From positions 108,984 through 172,983 of the forward strand of contig DAHVCP010000064.1 in NCBI GenBank assembly GCA_027314025.1: DNA of 64,000 nt, in the 5' to 3' direction. The stretch comes from Acidobacteriota bacterium. GTDB taxonomy: Bacteria > Acidobacteriota > Terriglobia > Terriglobales > SCQP01. Position numbers and translations under genes: made by a program. Of this stretch, positions 52,649 to 61,328 are shown piece after piece. Every line of letters begins with the position of its first letter. The stretch's first letter is position 1. The notes under the pieces were generated by a model, which saw only the letters and a program-made list of their open reading frames with translations, ran no database searches and was not told the DNA's origin.

Positions 52649-55621
52649 CTATTTGATCACAACGGTGAGGCCCAAGGTGTGGGCCAGCGGGCCGGCGATG
52701 GCCGTCACGGTCGTTTGGAAGGTGCCCGGCGGCGTGCTGGGCGGCACGCGGGGGGAGTTTCCGCCGCATGCGGTCAAAGCGATGGCCAGGGCAGCCAGCG
52801 CCAGCCCCTGGGTCCAGCGGCGGCGGCTGGCGGCAGCGGCGCCCGCTAAGACGATAAGTCCCAGCCAAAGGCCCCAGGGCGGCGCTCCCTGCGGAGGGGG
52901 AAACAGCGGAGCGCGGCCTGACTTTGCAGGCGGGGCGGTGGTGACGAGTTGGATCGTGGCCGTTTGGTTGTTGCCGCTGATGCTGACCACCTGGGGGGAA
53001 ACGTTGCAGCTTCCCGCCGGCGGCGCGGGCGCGCAGGTCACGGCGATGTTGCCGGTCCAGCCGAATTGCGGCGCGAAGGTCAGCGTATAGGTGGCGCTTT
53101 GGCCGGGTTGAATGGTCGCCGAGGTTTCGGCGGCGCTCATGCTGAAATCCGAAAAGCCGATGGTCAATGGCACGGTGTGGGTGTCACCATTGCTCACGGC
53201 GCTAACCGTGAGCGCCAGCTGGTTCGCGCGGGAGGTCGCCATGCCGCTGACCGTCAGGGTGCTGGCGTCGCCGGCGTTCACCTCGGCGGGGTCGAAGCTG
53301 CACGCCAACGGCGGCGCGGCTTGGCAACTCAGATTGATGGCGCCGGTGAAGCCCGCCATGCCGGCGGTAGCCAAGGTGAACTTGGCGGCGTCCGCGCCGC
53401 GGGTGATGACCACCGTGGAATGGGCGGCCATCACGGTGAAGTCCCAGGCGGTGGCGGTCAGTTTGACGGAGCCGGTGGCGTCGATCGCGCTTTTGCCGCT
53501 GATCTCCGCTACGGTCTCGGTGCCCGCGGGCAAAGACGCCAGCGTGACCGTGGCGCTTTGGCCGGGGTTGATGCTGCTGGACGATAGGTTGCAGGTGGTG
53601 CGGCCGGGAACCTGGCAGGTGAGGTTGATGGCGCCGGTCAGGCCGCCTTGCGCCGCGGCCGAGACTTGAAACTGCGCCGTCTGGCCCGCCATTACGGAGA
53701 CGGCATTGGGATTGGCGCTCAGGGAGAAGCCCTGAGCGGTAATGCTGACGGCGGCGGTTTTGCTGCTGCCGGCTTGGCTGGCGGCGATGGTGATGGTGTT
53801 GCCGCCGGCGGAGAGCGCGGAGGCGGCGACGGTGAGCGTAGCGCTCTCGCCCGGCGCCACCGCAGCCGGAGAAAACGAGCAGCCACTGGAAGGCGCGCTG
53901 CAGGCGAAGGTGACGTCGGCGCCGTAACCGGTGGTTTGGATGCGGATGGTAGCGGGCTGACCCAGGGCAATCGTGCCGGCCTGGGCCGCGGCGGTGAAGT
54001 CGAATTGGCCGCCCAACAACCCATAAATGTCCAATTCGCCGCTGGCGGGGACAAAGACCTCGCCGTCGGCGATGGCCGGGGCCCCGAACTTCACCGCCGC
54101 GCCGGCCTGATCGCGGCGGGCGTCCTGGCCGCTGTTGTACAGCTCCTGCAAGGTTTGGGCATCAAAGGCGTGCAGCACCTCCGGTCCGCCGCTGGCCCAG
54201 GCGCTTTCCTCCAGCAGCCAAACGATACCGTTGCTATTGCCGTTGGCCGAAATGACCGGGACGCCGACGGGAAATCGGAACCAGACGCTGGCCTCGGCGA
54301 CCGGCGCCGAGCCGAGTTGGTCATCATTGACGGCGAAGGCTTGCAGCGGATTGCCCAACGTGGTCTTGTCGCCGGTCCCGATCAGATAGAGACCGCCATT
54401 CCAGTAGGCCGGCGTGCCCAGAACCCCGGAACTGACGCCGGGCATTTCCTGGATAATCTGGCCGTCGGGCCCGGAGCCGGCGACATATCCGCCGAGGTGG
54501 TTGGGGTTGAGAACATACAGATCGCCGGCTTTGTTCCCGGCGATGATTACTCCCGCAGGTTGCCCGCTGGATGCCGGCAGGAGTACGGTTCCTTGGGAGG
54601 AAAGGTCGGCGTTGATGGCGGAGAGCGCGCTGGCGTTCCAGGGGGAGAAGAAATCGGCGGTGGCGAGCGGTCCGCCGGAGGTGTCCATGCGCAACACGCT
54701 TTCGCCCATCTGACCGGCGCTTGGGGAGATGCCCAAATTGCCGGTCGCTACATAGATGTTGCCGCTGGCGTCAGCCGCCGGCGCGCCGCCCCACATGCCG
54801 CCGCCTTCCGCTTGGGGCGTACTGACGTAGGCGCTTTCCAGATGCAGGTCGCCGGCGTTGAAGGCCATCAGCCAGCCGTGGAACGGTTCGTAATCGCAGT
54901 GTGAGCCCCAGGCGACATAGACCAGGCCACGGCTGAGGAGCAAGCCGGCCCGCTGGTTCTCCCGCAAGGGATCGAAGCTCAAGCGGCCGCCAGCCGAGCC
55001 CACGCCATCACCCGCCACCGTGGCCGAGATTTCCGCCGGGCCGCCGAATTGTTCCGCGCCGGTGGCCACGTCCAGGGCATGCAGCCGCTGCACCGGCTGT
55101 CCGTTCTCCATGGTGGCCGCCACCACGTACAAGGTGCCGGTGGAGGTGTCAATCACCGGCGTGCCGGTGATGCCGATGGAGGGAACGATGTCGTCGCAGT
55201 GCACCTCGCCGGAGGTCTGGGTCACAATGCCCTGGCTGGGATCGGTGAAATGATCCACCCACACCGGCGCCGCGCCCTGGCCGTCGCTGGCGCCTTGCGC
55301 GTCGAAGGCGTACACGCTGTCGTTTTCCGTGGCCACGAAGACCAGGTTGCGGGTCTGGCCATTGGGCAAATGAACGTTGGGCAAATAGAGCGGCTGCGCG
55401 AAGATGTCACCGTCCACCCGAGCCCGTAACAGCAAGCCGAAATCCTGGGCATTGACGTCGGCCGGCGTGAGCTGCGTTTCCGTGGTGTTGGCGCCGGTGC
55501 GGGCGTTGTTGTCGTGGTAGGTCCAGACGGCGGTTTGCGGCCACAATGCGGCGGCAAACAACAGGGACAACAGCACCAGCCGGATGGCGGCGCGAAGGGC
55601 GAAGCGGCACGCGGCGGACAT
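52649..55621 (-). CDS. Exported propeller and Ig-repeat protein with C-terminal membrane tail
   Basis: A 990-residue protein with signal peptide (IRLVLLSLLFAAALWPQ) from ATG 55621. Residues about 25-480 resemble PQQ-type beta-propellers (LVFVATENDSVYAFDAQG, GTPVIDTSTGTLYVVAAT, LHALDVATGAEQFGGP). Residues about 490-890 are four or five Ig-like domains with repeated FTVMAAHSTVVITRG-type and NPGQSATVTLAS strands. The C-terminus has a membrane helix (WGLWLGLIVLAGAAAASRRR), a second helix ending in LTACGG, and a final beta stretch. This tail layout recurs in Acidobacteriota. Probably a surface or periplasmic binding protein. The 139 upstream residues of the longer frame overlap the ABC-2 gene and are dropped. 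Confidence 0.8.
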   Translation of the reverse strand: MSAACRFALRAAIRLVLLSLLFAAALWPQTAVWTYHDNNARTGANTTETQLTPADVNAQDFGLLLRARVDGDIFAQPLYLPNVHLPNGQTRNLVFVATENDSVYAFDAQGASDGQGAAPVWVDHFTDPSQGIVTQTSGEVHCDDIVPSIGITGTPVIDTSTGTLYVVAATMENGQPVQRLHALDVATGAEQFGGPAEISATVAGDGVGSAGGRLSFDPLRENQRAGLLLSRGLVYVAWGSHCDYEPFHGWLMAFNAGDLHLESAYVSTPQAEGGGMWGGAPAADASGNIYVATGNLGISPSAGQMGESVLRMDTSGGPLATADFFSPWNASALSAINADLSSQGTVLLPASSGQPAGVIIAGNKAGDLYVLNPNHLGGYVAGSGPDGQIIQEMPGVSSGVLGTPAYWNGGLYLIGTGDKTTLGNPLQAFAVNDDQLGSAPVAEASVWFRFPVGVPVISANGNSNGIVWLLEESAWASGGPEVLHAFDAQTLQELYNSGQDARRDQAGAAVKFGAPAIADGEVFVPASGELDIYGLLGGQFDFTAAAQAGTIALGQPATIRIQTTGYGADVTFACSAPSSGCSFSPAAVAPGESATLTVAASALSAGGNTITIAASQAGSSKTAAVSITAQGFSLSANPNAVSVMAGQTAQFQVSAAAQGGLTGAINLTCQVPGRTTCNLSSSSINPGQSATVTLASLPAGTETVAEISGKSAIDATGSVKLTATAWDFTVMAAHSTVVITRGADAAKFTLATAGMAGFTGAINLSCQAAPPLACSFDPAEVNAGDASTLTVSGMATSRANQLALTVSAVSNGDTHTVPLTIGFSDFSMSAAETSATIQPGQSATYTLTFAPQFGWTGNIAVTCAPAPPAGSCNVSPQVVSISGNNQTATIQLVTTAPPAKSGRAPLFPPPQGAPPWGLWLGLIVLAGAAAASRRRWTQGLALAALAIALTACGGNSPRVPPSTPPGTFQTTVTAIAGPLAHTLGLTVVIK

Positions 55622-55706
55622 GACGGGGCGAAATGGAAGTTCGTCCGGGTTGGAGTGACCAGTAGCCCGCCGCCGTTGCCCGCCGCGGTCGGAATGGCCC
55701 CGGCGG

Positions 55707-56531
55707 CTAGAGATCGCGGCAAGAAAAATGGCGCAACGCCAGCGCCAGGATCGCGGCCAAGTACACCGCGGCGTACACGACCATTGCGCCGCTAGGCGCT
55801 GATGCCACGCCGAAAGGTGTAAAGCGCGACGCGCCGGGTAATGGGGAGCGCAACAGGTAGCTGGCGCGGCGCCACAACTCTTCGCTGGGACAGATGAGAC
55901 TGGCGACGATGCCGACCCGCACCGCGCCGGGATGGCCGGTGAGCGCGCCGATCTGCTCCACCCAGCCGCCGATAAAGGCCAAGCCGTACAGCCCGAGCGC
56001 GGCCACGCCGCTGGCCAGCGGGGAACTAAAGGTGGCAAACCACAGTGTCAGGGTGAGCAGCACCAACGCCTCCGACCAAATCAGCGCCGCCGCCGCGGCC
56101 ACGTGCGGCGCGGCATACCCGCGGCCCAGCCACAGCACAATAGTCACGCCGGCGGTCATGACGGCGACGTAGCCGGCGAGCAGCGCCGCGAAGCCGAGCC
56201 ATTTTCCCAGCAACAGCTGCCAGCGCGGCAGGGGCTTCGTGGCCAGCGCCTGGATGGCGCCGCTGCCGATTTCGCCGGCGATCGTTTCCAGGGAGGAGAC
56301 GATAGCCAGCAACGCCGCCAAAAACGAGACGCCGTACAGCGCCAGTTGCAGGAGCGAGGCGGTGATCTCCTGGCGGATCAGCGCGGCGGGGGCATGCGGG
56401 CCGCGGAATTGCGTGGCCACGCCCAGGGCGAACAGCGCCAGATAGCCGACGCTGAGCAGCGCGGCCGCCAGCAGCACCTTGCGCCGCGCCGCCTCGCGCA
56501 GGGTAATGGCGGCGATCAGCAGCAGCTTCAT
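55707..56531 (-). CDS. ABC-2 type transporter permease
   Basis: A 274-residue membrane protein with six hydrophobic segments, starting MKLLLIAAITLREAARRK, as is usual for ABC-2 permeases. The loop SSLETIAGEIGSGAIQALATKPLPRWQLLLGKWLG is the typical coupling region of this family. Its start overlaps the ATPase stop by four bases (ATGA). Substrate unknown. Confidence 0.88.
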   Translation of the reverse strand: MKLLLIAAITLREAARRKVLLAAALLSVGYLALFALGVATQFRGPHAPAALIRQEITASLLQLALYGVSFLAALLAIVSSLETIAGEIGSGAIQALATKPLPRWQLLLGKWLGFAALLAGYVAVMTAGVTIVLWLGRGYAAPHVAAAAALIWSEALVLLTLTLWFATFSSPLASGVAALGLYGLAFIGGWVEQIGALTGHPGAVRVGIVASLICPSEELWRRASYLLRSPLPGASRFTPFGVASAPSGAMVVYAAVYLAAILALALRHFSCRDL

Positions 56532-57451
56532 AGCCCCGCCTCGCGGCCGACGATGGCGGCGAAGGCTTCTTCCAGCGTGGCGCGGCGCGGGGTGAAGGCG
56601 AAAATCGCGGCGCCGCCGGCGACCAGGTATTGCGCCACGGCGGGCAGGTCCGCCTCGCGGCGGACCTCGAGGCGGAGGTGGTCGCCTTCCCAGAGGAGGA
56701 CTTCGGCCCAGGGCGACAGCCCGGCGATCAGTTCGGGGCGCAAGCCGCCGGCGCGAACCTCGACGGGCACGCTGCCTTGCGCGGAAGCCAGGGCGCCATG
56801 GACCAGCGGGCGCACGGCGCGGATTTCGCCCGCGCGCAAAAAGGCGACGCGGTCGCAGGTGCTTTCGACCTCGCCCAGCAAATGGGAATTGAGAAACACC
56901 GCGGCCCCGCGGGCGCGCTGCTCGCGCAGAATCTCCCGCACCAGCCAGCGGCCGCCGGGATCCAAGCCGGAGGTCGGCTCATCCAAGAACACCAACTCGG
57001 GATCGTGCAGCAGCGCCTGCGCCAGGCCCAATCGCTGGCGCATGCCCTTGGAAAATTGGCCCAGCCGCTGCCCGGCCTGCGCCGCCAGGCCGACGCGACC
57101 CAGCCAATGCTCGGCGCGCTGGCGGGCCGTGCGCCGGTCCAAGCCGGCCAAGCGGCCGTGAAAACGCAGCAACTCCGCCGCGGTCAGCCATTCGTAGAAG
57201 CGGAAATGTTCCGGTAGAAAGCCGATGCGGGCGCGGCAGGCGACGTCGCCGAGCGGCCGGCCGAGGACCGTGGCGCGGCCGCCGCTGGGCCGCGCCAGGC
57301 CCAGCAGCATCTTGACCGAGGTGCTTTTGCCCGCGCCGTTGGGACCCAAAAAGCCGAAAATCTCCCCCGGCGCGATTTCCAGCGTCAAATTGGCGACGGC
57401 CAGCTTGGGGCCGAAGAACTTATACAGGCCTTCGGCGCAAATGACGGCCAT
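56528..57451 (-). CDS. ABC transporter ATPase (ABC-2 exporter)
   Basis: A 307-residue ATPase of the DrrA/CcmA-like group. Walker A GPNGAGKST at 36-44, signature FSKGMRQRLGLAQALL, Walker B LVFLDEPTSGLDP and switch His in NSHLL. The C-terminal extension (about 225-307) is usual for drug- and lipid-type exporters. Partner permease follows with a four-base overlap. Confidence 0.92.
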   Translation of the reverse strand: MAVICAEGLYKFFGPKLAVANLTLEIAPGEIFGFLGPNGAGKSTSVKMLLGLARPSGGRATVLGRPLGDVACRARIGFLPEHFRFYEWLTAAELLRFHGRLAGLDRRTARQRAEHWLGRVGLAAQAGQRLGQFSKGMRQRLGLAQALLHDPELVFLDEPTSGLDPGGRWLVREILREQRARGAAVFLNSHLLGEVESTCDRVAFLRAGEIRAVRPLVHGALASAQGSVPVEVRAGGLRPELIAGLSPWAEVLLWEGDHLRLEVRREADLPAVAQYLVAGGAAIFAFTPRRATLEEAFAAIVGREAGL

Positions 57452-57472
57452 GCGGCATCGTACCCCGGCCGG

Positions 57473-58591
57473 CTAGGGCAGTGCGTTGGCCAGCGCCAGT
57501 CCTTGCGCGGCGCCGCCTTGGCCGCGGATGGAGTAGATGACGCCATCGCGCACCCAACTGAGGGCGTAACTGCGCGGCTGGCGACCGTGCGGAGCGAAGC
57601 GCACGACGATGCCGTGCACGCCGTCTATCGGGATTTCGCTATAGGTGGATTCGGCCTCGGGAATCGGGATGACCAAGGTCGAGCGCCAATTGACGGTGCG
57701 GCAAAATGCCGCGGCCTCGCCGGCGCTCATTCCCGCGGCTCGCAAGCCGATTTGCGCCAGGGCATTCAGATCCAGGCTGGGCGGCACGCTGATGGTGGGC
57801 GAGGGGACTTCCCGCAGCAGCGTGCAGCCTGCCACGGGCCGGGGATGGGCGCCGCAGGCGCCGTAGGCGGCGACGACGGAAGGGGGGATGTTGACCGCCA
57901 CCAAGGCGCCATTGGCGTCAGCGGGCAGGCGCAGGTCGGGGCGGCCGACGGCGGCCAAGATGGCGTCCAGCCGCGCGCGGTCCAATGTCATTTGAAACGC
58001 GCTCTGCCCGCGCACCGCGATCCGCGCCGGCGCGGCGACGCCTAGCGGCAGGCGAACGGCAAAACCCGCCCATTGCCGCGCTTGCCGGCTGGAGGCGGCG
58101 ATGCGCGGCGCTCCGGGATGGATGGTGACCGTGACCTGCTGGGCGATCATCTCGCGCACCAGAGTGCCGACCTGGCGCTGGCTGGCGGGCGACAACTCCG
58201 GCGGGTTGACCGATACCGCCGTGACCTGCCGGATGCGCAGCATGGCGAGGACGTTCGCCGCCCAGGTTCGCGCCGAGGGCACCAGAGCGAACAGCAATAG
58301 CACCGCCGCGGCCCCCGCGGGAATCCACAACCAGGCGCGGCGGGGCGCGGGAGGTTCCGGCCGCGCCGCCCGCGCCAGCACCGCCGCCAGCGCAGCCGCG
58401 GCATCGCTGCTGCCCGCAGCCGGGGCCGGCGCGGCCAGGGGTTCGGCCAGCGCGGCGTTGGCCGCCAGGCGGTCACGCCGCTGTTGGCAGCGGCGGCAGG
58501 CCTGCCGGTGCCGGCGCATCGCCTCCGCTTCGGCGGCGTCCACCGCTCCATCCAATTCCGCTCGCCATTCCCCATCGCTATAACAACGCAT
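57473..58591 (-). CDS. Anti-sigma factor with zinc-finger N-terminus
   Basis: A 372-residue transmembrane anti-sigma factor. The N-terminal zinc-binding motif HRQACRRC (H28, C32, C35) sits in a helical domain that would hold the sigma factor. A membrane helix is at about 88-106 (LWIPAGAAAVLLLFALVP), and the large C-terminal part is periplasmic and may sense envelope stress. I use ATG 58591, five bases after GGAGG; the ATG at 58603 lacks a site. It overlaps the sigma gene by 14 bases, so the two are coupled. Confidence 0.82.
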   Translation of the reverse strand: MRCYSDGEWRAELDGAVDAAEAEAMRRHRQACRRCQQRRDRLAANAALAEPLAAPAPAAGSSDAAAALAAVLARAARPEPPAPRRAWLWIPAGAAAVLLLFALVPSARTWAANVLAMLRIRQVTAVSVNPPELSPASQRQVGTLVREMIAQQVTVTIHPGAPRIAASSRQARQWAGFAVRLPLGVAAPARIAVRGQSAFQMTLDRARLDAILAAVGRPDLRLPADANGALVAVNIPPSVVAAYGACGAHPRPVAGCTLLREVPSPTISVPPSLDLNALAQIGLRAAGMSAGEAAAFCRTVNWRSTLVIPIPEAESTYSEIPIDGVHGIVVRFAPHGRQPRSYALSWVRDGVIYSIRGQGGAAQGLALANALP

Positions 58592-59192
58592 TGGAACCTC
58601 CATTGCCGCCGGTCATGGATTTGCTTTGCCGCACGCTTGCGCCCGGCGGCGCAGTCGTGCGCGGATACGCGCGGGCAAAGGCGGCCTCCGCCCGCGCCAA
58701 CATGGCGCCGACCGAATTCACCCTAACGCCCAGGTTGTGGGCGATTTCCTGGTAGGAACTGCCGGCGTAGCGCAGCCACAGCAGTTGCGCCTGGCGCCTG
58801 GGCAGCCGCGCCAAGCAGGTGCGGGCGCGGGCGCGGCGCTCCGCGGCCAGGGCCGCCTGTTCGGCGTCGGGGCCCACCGCCGCGGGGGCTTCACGCGCCG
58901 CCGCCCGCTCGTATTTGTCCTGCCGTTGTTGCCGGCGCAGCAAGTCAATCGCAGCCCGTCCCGCCACGCGATGCAACCATGCCGCGATCTGCTCCCGCCG
59001 CGGCGGCGGATGGCGAAACAGGCGAACGAACGCCTCCTGGGCCACGTCCTCGGCCCGTTCGCCAGCCAAAAGGCGCAGGCGGGCCGCCAGGCGCGGATAG
59101 TGCGCCGTGAACAGCGCCTCAAACTCACCCGGCGCCCAGCCCGGCGCCGCGGTTGCGGCGCTCCAGGCGGCGGGGGTGGCTTTGCTGCTCAT
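58578..59192 (-). CDS. ECF-type RNA polymerase sigma factor
   Basis: A 204-residue group IV sigma factor. Region 2: FEALFTAHYPRLAARLRLLAGERAEDVAQEAFVRLFRH. Region 4: LPRRQAQLLWLRYAGSSYQEIAHNLGVRVNSVGAMLARAEAAF, a helix-turn-helix reading the -35 box. It is followed by its own anti-sigma gene. The stimulus is unknown. Confidence 0.92.
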   Translation of the reverse strand: MSSKATPAAWSAATAAPGWAPGEFEALFTAHYPRLAARLRLLAGERAEDVAQEAFVRLFRHPPPRREQIAAWLHRVAGRAAIDLLRRQQRQDKYERAAAREAPAAVGPDAEQAALAAERRARARTCLARLPRRQAQLLWLRYAGSSYQEIAHNLGVRVNSVGAMLARAEAAFARAYPRTTAPPGASVRQSKSMTGGNGGSNALL

Positions 59193-59251
59193 GGGGGCTT
59201 TCGCGGTCTATGGGAGTAACGCTTGCCGCGGGCCGGTTGTGACAGCCGGCG

Positions 59252-59512
59252 CTAAAGAAACTTCGATCGTTGCAGGCTGACCGCCTCCACGCGGGTTTCG
59301 CCGGGATTCAGGAAGCCTTCTTGAAACGGCAGGCCATGGTCGGTCAGCCAACTCTGGGCGATACTGGCCAGGACATGGGTGCCGCGGCCATGGATGATGC
59401 GCAATCCCAGGTGCTGGCGGCGGGCGCGGCGGGCGCACTCCGCCAAGCGATGGAAGACCGGCGGGCCTTCGGGCAGCAAGCCATGCAAATCACAGTCCAA
59501 ATATCCGGGCAT
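59252..59512 (-). CDS. Small stand-alone Smr-domain protein
   Basis: An 86-residue protein with the Smr hallmarks: LDCDLHG near the N-terminus (LDxHG) and LRIIHGRGTHVL (HGxG), ending in a WL...PFQEG strand. Smr domains are nucleases or bind branched nucleic acid, as in MutS2. This is close to the minimal domain with no other region. It is divergent from the peroxiredoxin gene with only 41 bases between starts. Confidence 0.82.
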   Translation of the reverse strand: MPGYLDCDLHGLLPEGPPVFHRLAECARRARRQHLGLRIIHGRGTHVLASIAQSWLTDHGLPFQEGFLNPGETRVEAVSLQRSKFL

Positions 59513-59553
59513 CGTAACCGCCGGGCCGGGCGCCCCGTCCCACCGGAGACATC

Positions 59554-60111
59554 ATGCCCTTAGCCTCCTCGCCGGATCAACCCGCCATGCCCACCCGCGG
59601 CGAGGTGGCGCAGGAGTTCGTGCTTCCCGACGCCGCGGGGCGGCATTGGACGCTGAGCGAGCTGGCGCGCGATGGTTCCTTGCTGCTGGTTTTCTTCCGC
59701 GGCTTGTGGTGACCGTTTTGCCGCCGCCAGTTGGCGGCGTTCCAAGACGTGGCGGAAGAGTTTCGGGCGGCGGGCACGGCGCTGGCGGCGGTATCGGCGG
59801 ATGCTCTCGCGGCCCCTGCCGGCGTGGCGAATGACTTCGCTTTTCCCCTGCTCCGCGATCCCGGGTGCCAGGTGATCCGTGCTTGGGGGTTGTTCCATGC
59901 CCAGCGCGGCGGCATCGCCTATCCGGCCATCTTTTGGCTGGGCGCCGACCGGCGGGTGCGCTTCGCCGCGCGGGAAACCATGGCGGAGCGGATGCGCCCC
60001 GCCGACCTGCTGGCGATGGCGCGCGGCGGGGCACGCCCCGCGCCGCGGCGCCTGTGGCCACGGCTGGCGGATTGGGGGCGCGCGCTGCGCGCCGGCGGCC
60101 GGCGGCGCTAG
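59554..60111 (+). CDS. Peroxiredoxin-like protein with in-frame TGA at the catalytic Cys: candidate selenoprotein
   Basis: A 185-codon AhpC/TSA-type gene from ATG 59554 (GGAG six bases upstream). Residues 18-50 (VAQEFVLPDAAGRHWTLSEL, LLLVFFRG) are the usual start of the thioredoxin-like fold. Codon 53 (59710-59712) is TGA, giving LW-U-PFCRRQLAAF where relatives have a Cys in the CPFC motif; the second Cys is C56, so the motif would be UxxC. The frame then stays open for 132 codons with conserved FPLLRDPGCQVIRAWGLFH and AIFWLGADRRVRF. A perfect 7-bp hairpin lies just downstream. Selenocysteine peroxiredoxins of this kind are known in bacteria. A TGC-to-TGA nonsense mutation is the alternative. 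Selenium genes are not in the window. Confidence 0.72.
59722..59739 (+). promoter_or_regulatory. Candidate bacterial SECIS hairpin
   Basis: CGCCGCC (59722-59728), loop AGTT (59729-59732) and GGCGGCG (59733-59739) form a perfect 7-bp stem. It begins 9 bases after the TGA, and the apical loop begins 16 bases after it, with a G at loop position 2 (59730). Bacterial SECIS elements sit inside the coding sequence close to the UGA, with a guanine in the first loop bases. GC-rich Arg-Arg-Gln-Leu-Ala codons could form such a stem by chance. Confidence 0.5.
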
Positions 60112-60286
60112 CCGCCGCCAAAGCGGCGCTTGGCGTCGTTATGGCTGGGTAGCGCCGGGTGGCGGAGTTCAGGTGCCATGCCGGGCGCGCCGGGCGCATC
60201 GCTGATCGCGGAGAGGGCGGCGCAGCCGCGTTGGGGCAAAAGATGCGAAGCATGAGAATTAACAATTGGGCTAGGAGTTCGCAAAT

Positions 60287-61258
60287 ATGAAAGCCGCCGT
60301 TCTGCACGCGTTTGGATCCCTGCCGCGGTAGGAGGACTTTCCGGAGCCGGTCCCCGAGGCCGGGGATGTGTTGATTCACGTCCACGCCGTCGCGCTGGAA
60401 AACTTCGACAAGATGGCGGCGCAGGGCGATCACTACGGGAGCCGGGGCGTGTTCCCGCGATTTCCCGCGATCGTGGGCCATAGCGGCGCGGGGACGCTAG
60501 AGGACGGGACGCTGGTAACCTTTGGCGGCAGCCGGCCACCCCACGGCACGATGGCGGAAATCGCGGTTGTTCCCAAGGAATACGTGGAATATATCAGCCG
60601 GGCGCCGGCGGGAGTTGACGCCGGGCTGGCGGCGGCGCTACCGGCGCCGGCGCTGACGTCGAATTTGCCGCTGCGGTGGCGGGCGAAGCTGGAGCCAGGA
60701 CAAACGGTCCTAATTCTGGGCGCAACCGGCATTGCGGGAAGATTGGCCGTTCGCATCGCGGCGCTGCTGGGCGCGGGAAGGATAGTGGCCGCGGGCCGGG
60801 ACGCGTCCCGGCTGCCGTCGCTGCCGGAATTGGGGGCGAGCGCCGTCGTGGATCTCAAGCGGACGGAGGCGGAGGTTTGCGATGCCTTGGTGCGGGAGTC
60901 CGGCGGCGGCTACGACGTGGTGCTCGATTTCCTGTGGGGGCATCCCGCCGAATTGTTTTTCCGGGCAATCACGCCGCGTAACGTGGGCTTCGCCAAGGGG
61001 CGAACCCGCTACATTCAAGTCGGGCAGTCCGCGGGCGCGGTCATTTCCTTGCCCGCCGAGGCGCTGCGCACCTCCGGATTGGAACTTAGCGGGGCAGGCG
61101 AAATTCCCCCCGGGGCCTTGCCGCAGGCGCTGGAGCAGATCTGGGCCTGGGTGCAGGAAGGGAAGCTGACCATGGAAATCGAGAGGGTGCGCCTCTGCGA
61201 TGTGACCGCGGCGTGGGAGCGCAAGACGCCAGGAAAACGAATCGTCATTGTGCCCTAG
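60287..61258 (+). pseudogene. MDR quinone oxidoreductase-like gene with in-frame amber codon 15
   Basis: From ATG 60287 the frame reads MKAAVLHAFGSLPR, TAG (60329-60331), EDFPEPVPEAGDVLIHV, where relatives have Tyr (PRYEDFPEP), so one base changed TAT/TAC to TAG. The remaining 308 codons are intact: GroES-like domain, GHSGAGTLEDGTLVTFGG, nucleotide fold VLILGATGIAGRLAVRIAALLGA and a complete C-terminus. There are no zinc ligands, so it is the NADPH-quinone/enoyl reductase type. It could be a recent pseudogene, be read through, start at GTG 60368 (loses 27 residues), or reflect a sequence error. Confidence 0.75.
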
Positions 61259-61328
61259 CGCGGCCTAACACTAGCGCCGTCCGACGCGGGCGCGGCGCCG
61301 ATTCCGGGCGGGGCGATCGGGCGTTTCG

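Noticed and set aside
53648..54904. 418-codon plus-strand frame inside the propeller/Ig gene
   Set aside because: Gly/Arg/Ala-rich shadow frame with no signal or domain.
60331..60335. GGAGG right after the amber codon as a re-initiation ribosome site
   Set aside because: No ATG, GTG or TTG in frame lies at a suitable distance; the first in-frame GTG is at 60368, too far away.
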